Shown here: positions 59,747 through 64,000 of the stretch, piece after piece
Numbering within the stretch: the stretch's first letter is position 1
How the letters are laid out: each line of letters begins with the position of its first letter
Assembly (NCBI GenBank): GCA_034766995.1
Contig: CM068315.1
Location: forward strand, 52,056,662 to 52,120,661
From: Acanthacorydalis orientalis
Taxonomy: Eukaryota > Arthropoda > Insecta > Megaloptera > Corydalidae
DNA: 64,000 nucleotides
Direction: 5' to 3'
The notes under the pieces: generated by a model
The model's input: the letters and a program-made list of their open reading frames with translations, nothing else
What the model was told of the DNA's origin: nothing
The model's database searches: none
Translations under genes and position numbers: made by a program

Positions 59747-62060
59747 TATTAGAAATTAATATACATATTAATTAATAAATAAATGTAAAATTTACATAAT
59801 ATATCCTTATATATTCAAGAACTATTCGATATGTTTGTCAGTGAAATATTCATTACTCTATGAGTCATTTACTGAATTTATATTATCATAAGTCAATATG
59901 TTCTCGTCGAGTTCATTTTCTATTTGGTTGATTAGGCGTATTATAACAAACATTTTATTTAAAAAAATAACTTTTAAATACATCCATGTTTATTTGTTGC
60001 ATAATTAAAGTTTTATTACGAATATAAATATTGTATTTGCAAATGCCGTAGGATGATTCTCTAAGTGTTTTAAAAAACTAATATATTATTAATTAGTAAG
60101 AATAAATTTCGAGAGTATTAAATTTTATCAGTATATCCGTGAAACAAGTTCATTATAATAAAACGTGTTTGTATGAAGATATGTTATATTCGTGCTTGTT
60201 GTAGCAGAGTTTTTTAATAATTAATTTATAAAATCACAGAACAAATACACATACACATACATGTGTGTATACACGTGTGTATTCGATTTAAACATTTATA
60301 TAATTTAACGTAAATCATGTAAACTGAATTGAAATTAAACACAACTAAATAATAAAAAATATCATTAAAGAATCATAAATCTGCTCAACGCGTATCAAAT
60401 TTAACAAAAGGGTAAGTGAAGCAATAAAAATTCCGAATCAAATGTAAAATTCATATGGAAATTTTAATTACAAGTCATAAATAAAACTTAGTACATTAAA
60501 TTATGAAATGTAAAATGAAATGTTTGATGTTTGACTTACATTCAATAAAATATAATATAGATATAAATCATTTAACATTATTAAATAAAATTTCATATAC
60601 ACGAAATGTGTTAATTCAATGGAAAATTATATTGAATTATATTATACTTGCGAATAAAATATAAATAGGTTCGTTCTGCGAAGTTTAAAAAAATATGGAG
60701 TGAAGAGAAATTATTATACTGAATTAATTTAACATTGAATCAACTGTAAATATTATACGCTTTATAAGAATACTCTTTGGAATAATATTAACAAATATAT
60801 TATTTATGAATACTCTTGATTATATCATTTTAGGGTAAACATTCAATTAATTTTCTTCTAGTTGATACATATTCTTCAATTTCACTTTTATTTCTTGAGT
60901 TTCTACTTCAGTTTTAATGTGATAATATAAAATACAAATGAGACCATAATTCAGAAGAAATCAAATAAATGAAACATCAATCTTAGCAATTGTTAAGACT
61001 ATTATTTTCTTAACATATAATTATAGATAATAGAAAATACTGAATTAAGAAGATTTTCAAGACTCTCATCCCCAGTACAAAATTTTTGGAATCACCATTT
61101 CATCGTATGTTCCTTAAAAGAACCCACATCAAAAACATCATTTAGTTTATGAGCAGTTTCTACTACTTTACCACCCATTTACATACAAAAAATGGCTCTT
61201 ATTTGCTTCTTTTCTATCATTAACTCAATTACCAAATTGAAGTACAATTAATAATATAACCAAAGTTAAGTAAAAATAAAACAAAAATTAATGTTAGAAT
61301 TCAGAAAAAAAAACCGCAATCACTTTCCTACCAATTTAATAATAAAACTGTAAAGATTTAAAGAACTGGATAATACCAAAATGTATATTTGAGATTTTAT
61401 CAAAATTAATTCTTTTGACCTGCATTCATTAGTATTTTAAGAATATTTTCGTTAAAATTATTTAGTTGATATTTATTTCATTCAAAGTTGATTAAAAATT
61501 AACGATATTGAAAGTATGCATAAAAATGTACTTGGAGAAAAACATACAATCAGAAGTATTGTGGCGTTTATAACTTTGCAACATACCGCATTTTTTCTCA
61601 CAAACAAAATACATGTAAAACGGAATAACGTGGTATTGTGAAGCAATTAAAAATTGTTATTCTGTATTTTTAAAAGATATTTAAAAGTAAAATATTTTTA
61701 CTGTCTTGCTTTCAAAACAGGTTTTAACATCGAAAAATAATTGTATTTACGGTCTGCAACCTTTCGTGTAAATTTTGTTAATAACAAACTCAATAAAAAG
61801 TAGAAATGTTTTATGAACGTACATTATGTAATTATGCAAAATAAATTAATACCTCACATGCTTACAATTATGTCAAGAGCGTCAGCATCAAAATGCCAAA
61901 CGAAATATAATTATATGTACATTTTAATGTAGTTCAACAACATTTCAAATTACAAAAACAAATGTATGAAATAAACGATATGGAATTTCTTTTGTTGATG
62001 GCAAACAAATTTAATATTCACACACGAAAGCAACACAAAACAACCTACGCATTAAAAATT
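59747..62060. other. AT-rich spacer, nothing recognised
   Basis: No ORF of interest, no TA array of note and no repeat is visible. It includes a small CA/TG hairpin near 60249-60280 (ACACATACACATACATGTGT). Confidence 0.6.
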
Positions 62061-62068
62061 GTATTCAA

Positions 62069-62284
62069 TTATTGGCGTCTACGTTCGTCAACAGAATAGT
62101 CCTTAACAATGAAAATGACGACGCATGATGAGAGTAACAGAGCTTCAAAAATATCATTGTCCCGTGAATCGGAGCGCACAATACTATAAATTGCGCTGTC
62201 AGCTTGTGCTGTGCATACTAATTGTCGAAGAAGGTACAATGCATGCAATGCAGCCGAGTGCAAACGAGATGACACATACTTCAT
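62069..62284 (-). CDS. Unrecognised 71-codon ORF in a GC-richer island
   Basis: ATG-started minus-strand frame with Ser/Leu/Ala-rich composition (SRLHSAALHALYLLRQLV, then CVVIFIVKDYSVDERRRQ). The second half could form one hydrophobic segment followed by an acidic/basic tail. It overlaps a plus-strand ATG-started frame (62125-62316) almost completely, so at most one is real. A further ATG-started minus-strand ORF lies about 50 nt upstream (62336-62536), so a two-exon or frameshifted minus-strand gene is conceivable. No family is recognised. Confidence 0.18.
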   Translation of the reverse strand: MKYVSSRLHSAALHALYLLRQLVCTAQADSAIYSIVRSDSRDNDIFEALLLSSCVVIFIVKDYSVDERRRQ

Positions 62285-62316
62285 ACATTCTGTATATCGT
62301 CACCGTCTCTGTTTAA
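62125..62316 (+). CDS. Unrecognised 63-codon ORF, antisense to the previous one
   Basis: ATG ATG start; a Cys-containing hydrophobic middle (LRCQLVLCILIV) and Met/Thr/Ser-rich remainder. It lies opposite the 62069-62284 frame. Composition alone supports it. Not recognised. Confidence 0.12.
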   Translation: MMRVTELQKYHCPVNRSAQYYKLRCQLVLCILIVEEGTMHAMQPSANEMTHTSYILYIVTVSV

Positions 62317-62335
62317 CGAGACTTTCATTCGCTGG

Positions 62336-62536
62336 CTAACAGACAAAAACTAAAGAAAGGCTCGTGAAAAATGCTCTGCTACATTCGTCATACAGAGCAG
62401 AGCTAAGGGGAGAGGGTAACCAGTCGTGCAAGTAACACAGTGATATATATTTGTTAATAAGTTCTCCGAACAAATATTTTAAAAATGTAGTATTTTCACC
62501 ATTACTGGAATCGAATAATAATGATGTTTGTAACAT
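62336..62536 (-). CDS. Unrecognised 66-codon ORF
   Basis: ATG-started minus-strand frame with balanced composition (LLFDSSNGENTTFLKYLF, then LHDWLPSPLSSALYDECSRA). It ends 50 nt before the start of the 62069-62284 minus-strand ORF. No domain is recognised. Confidence 0.18.
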   Translation of the reverse strand: MLQTSLLFDSSNGENTTFLKYLFGELINKYISLCYLHDWLPSPLSSALYDECSRAFFTSLSLVFVC

Positions 62537-63044
62537 GGATGTTTGTTAACACGAAGAGAATTCTATGGAAATGCAGGAATTTGAACGAACAAAAACAATA
62601 AAGACAATCATTTAAAATTCTAATTATGTACACATTTTAATATCTTTGCAAGTAAAATTAGTTTAAATTCATGTCATTTTTATCGAGTTTATAATACAAA
62701 TTATAAAATTCGTATTTACCACAGAAACTTTCTGTAAATAATTAGTGAAAAAGATTTATTTGGCTGCCATACACTTTAAAGAGACAAATGAATTAAGAAA
62801 ATAAAAAGAAAAATGTACAATATTCATCCACTGTTTATTAGTTTTTAAAATAATGTTTCAGTCAAGTTACTAATCTATTAACCCTTATCGATCTGTTTGT
62901 TTTTACAGAAAATTTCTGCTAAGTCTGAATCTTCTTAACAGTCGAACAGTTTTTTAACATTTGTTAATATTGTTATAAATTTCAATAAAACAACAATTCA
63001 TTTTTACATAAATACTTAAGAATTGTTTATTGAGTATTTGCTTC

Positions 63045-63385
63045 GTTATTTTTATAATCAGATAATGTATGATATCATGAAAAATATTATCAAACATGTA
63101 ACCCTGGGTGATCATGCAAGTTTGATAAAAAAAACTAGTTTTCTTCCACAGAGAACAGATCTCTTTGAGTAAACCACACAATCCTTTCTCTTCACAAAGG
63201 ATTGTTGGTCTAGTTCATGAAATTTTCCATTTAATCGTTGCTGAGGACTAGAAGTTGTAGGTTGGCGTCCAACAGTTGTAGTTGAGTTAAAATCACCAAG
63301 TTATTTTACCAATTTTTTAATAAACTGCAAATTAAGCATTGATTTACTGCCTTTTCTTTATTCATAGAGTTTATATAAAATGTAT
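63045..63385 (-). pseudogene. piggyBac transposase C-terminal zinc-ribbon fragment
   Basis: Minus-strand translation gives LNLQFIKKLVK*LGDFNST, then PQQRLNGKFHELDQ and KRKDCVVYSKRSVLCGRK, in one frame. FFYQTCMITQGYMFDNIFHD follows in another. This matches the piggyBac tail in which RLNGRHFxxxI precedes a Cys-rich ribbon (CxxC...C..C...CFxxYHT). The second Cys of the CVVC pair is replaced by Tyr and one later Cys is lost. One stop and one frameshift are present. DCVV lies at plus 63172-63183. Confidence 0.8.
63179..63204. repeat. Perfect inverted repeat, 9-bp arms
   Basis: CAATCCTTT and AAAGGATTG flank an 8-nt loop inside the piggyBac fragment. It lies in decayed coding sequence and is probably coincidental. 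Confidence 0.6.
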
Positions 63386-63497
63386 GCATTTGTAGCACTG
63401 GCTTCCAGGCATCAGAAAATAATACAAAAAATTCATACAATAAAATTCTTATTAACTAAAAAAGGATATCTCGCGTTAGCAGACACTCAATCAACAA

Positions 63498-63556
63498 GGT
63501 TCCTGTATGGCAACATATGATTAGAAATCCTGTTACTATTGGTTCCTGTATGGCGA
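63498..63556. repeat. Subterminal direct repeat of the piggyBac element
   Basis: GGTTCCTGTATGGC[A/G]A occurs at 63498-63513 and 63541-63556, just inside the element's 5' end. Repeated subterminal motifs are transposase-binding sites in some piggyBac elements; that role here is inference. Confidence 0.6.
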
Positions 63557-63577
63557 TATCCGACCGATAAGGATTAA

Positions 63578-64000
63578 TACTATGTACTATACACGAAAAT
63601 CATATTTGTTCTCTGTAGTATATTTATTTTTTAAGTGATTCATTACAAAATTACTAACAAAAGTTTCAAATCATTTATAAATTTGTTAATTCAAGAGATT
63701 TACAATAGGATACACAATACGAGTATTTCACGCCCGTGTAAATATTTTAATTATTTTATATTATTAAACTGATTATTTTTTAGAATTTATTGAGATATTT
63801 TTTTATTAGAAATTTAATTTCTATTTATTTGAATAAATGTGCGTATAAATTATTTTATCAACATATTAACAATAGGTGCAAGTGCACACACCTTATATAT
63901 CACCACATGAAATATATTACAGTTTGTGTACATTTATATTTAATATTACGAAAGGTCAACATCAGATGCCCACACTTGATTTGCACGAAGTAATCTAATT
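63578..64000. other. AT-rich spacer at the window end
   Basis: No gene is recognised. The 67-codon plus-strand frame at 63790-63993 lacks any motif and starts in AT-rich sequence. Confidence 0.5.

Larger units (their letters stand above)
62882..63573 (-). mobile_element. Second piggyBac-like element, 692 bp, internally deleted
   Basis: Left TTAA (62878-62881) is followed by CCCTTATCGATCTG. The right end reads CGACCGATAAGGA followed by TTAA (63574-63577), whose reverse complement TCCTTATCGGTCGG matches the left end at 11 of 14 positions. TTAA duplication plus CCC-type inverted ends identify piggyBac. The transposase fragment reads on the minus strand, so the element's 5' end is at 63573. GGTTCCTGTATGGC occurs twice near that end (63498 and 63541) as a subterminal direct repeat. 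Confidence 0.75.

Noticed and set aside
63179..63204. Hairpin CAATCCTTT/AAAGGATTG as a terminator
   Set aside because: It lies within decayed transposase coding sequence in a eukaryotic genome, where intrinsic terminators are not expected.

Overview
The window is a strongly A+T-rich eukaryotic sequence, roughly three quarters A+T by eye. It has no bacterial-type gene packing, no long ORFs and no rRNA or intact tRNA genes. Recognisable content is decayed transposable elements (TEs) of kinds common in insect genomes: piggyBac, mariner, a DUF4817/Tc1-mariner-like transposase family, hAT with a ZMYM1-type C-terminus, an RTE-like non-LTR retrotransposon and tRNA-headed SINEs. More than 50 (TA)n arrays are also present. 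I infer an arthropod, most likely an insect with a very GC-poor genome, and an intergenic or long-intron location. The order cannot be determined from the sequence alone.

Layout. 1-9.1 kb: AT-rich DNA with microsatellites, one GC-richer island at 2.1-2.8 kb (possible LTR-element end with a Cys-rich ORF on the minus strand) and small hairpins. 9.1-17 kb: a SINE head at 9.1 kb, many TA arrays, no gene. 17.1-23 kb: a near-perfect palindrome (17139-17355), a small GC-richer island with a telomere-like motif (17.5-17.7 kb), a second SINE head (22.3 kb) and a foldback/MITE with arms of about 170 bp (22507-22964). 23-37.5 kb: mostly AT-rich spacer with a few GC-richer islands that carry small exon-like or smORF-like stretches (24.6-25.1, 26.7-27.0, 28.27-28.43, 31.1-31.5, 36.2-36.4 kb) and a SINE at 35.1-35.4 kb. 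37.53-38.55 kb: a deleted piggyBac element. 40.9-41.1 kb: a mariner 5' end. 45.6-47.3 kb: a SINE head, a possible mariner terminus and an RTE-like LINE fragment. 50.0-50.4 kb: a DUF4817-type transposase pseudogene. 54.2-55.35 kb: a hAT relic with a second DUF4817-type fragment nested inside it. 59.34-59.74 kb: a 406-bp mariner deletion derivative with TIRs, TA target duplication and the first and last codons of its transposase. 62.07-62.54 kb: a GC-richer island with overlapping small ORFs on both strands. 62.88-63.57 kb: a second deleted piggyBac on the minus strand.

No functional host gene can be claimed with confidence. The TE copies are all broken by stops, frameshifts or internal deletions. 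Several end directly at (TA)n arrays. The short ORFs listed at low confidence are candidates only; they were kept because they sit in the few islands whose base composition differs from the background.
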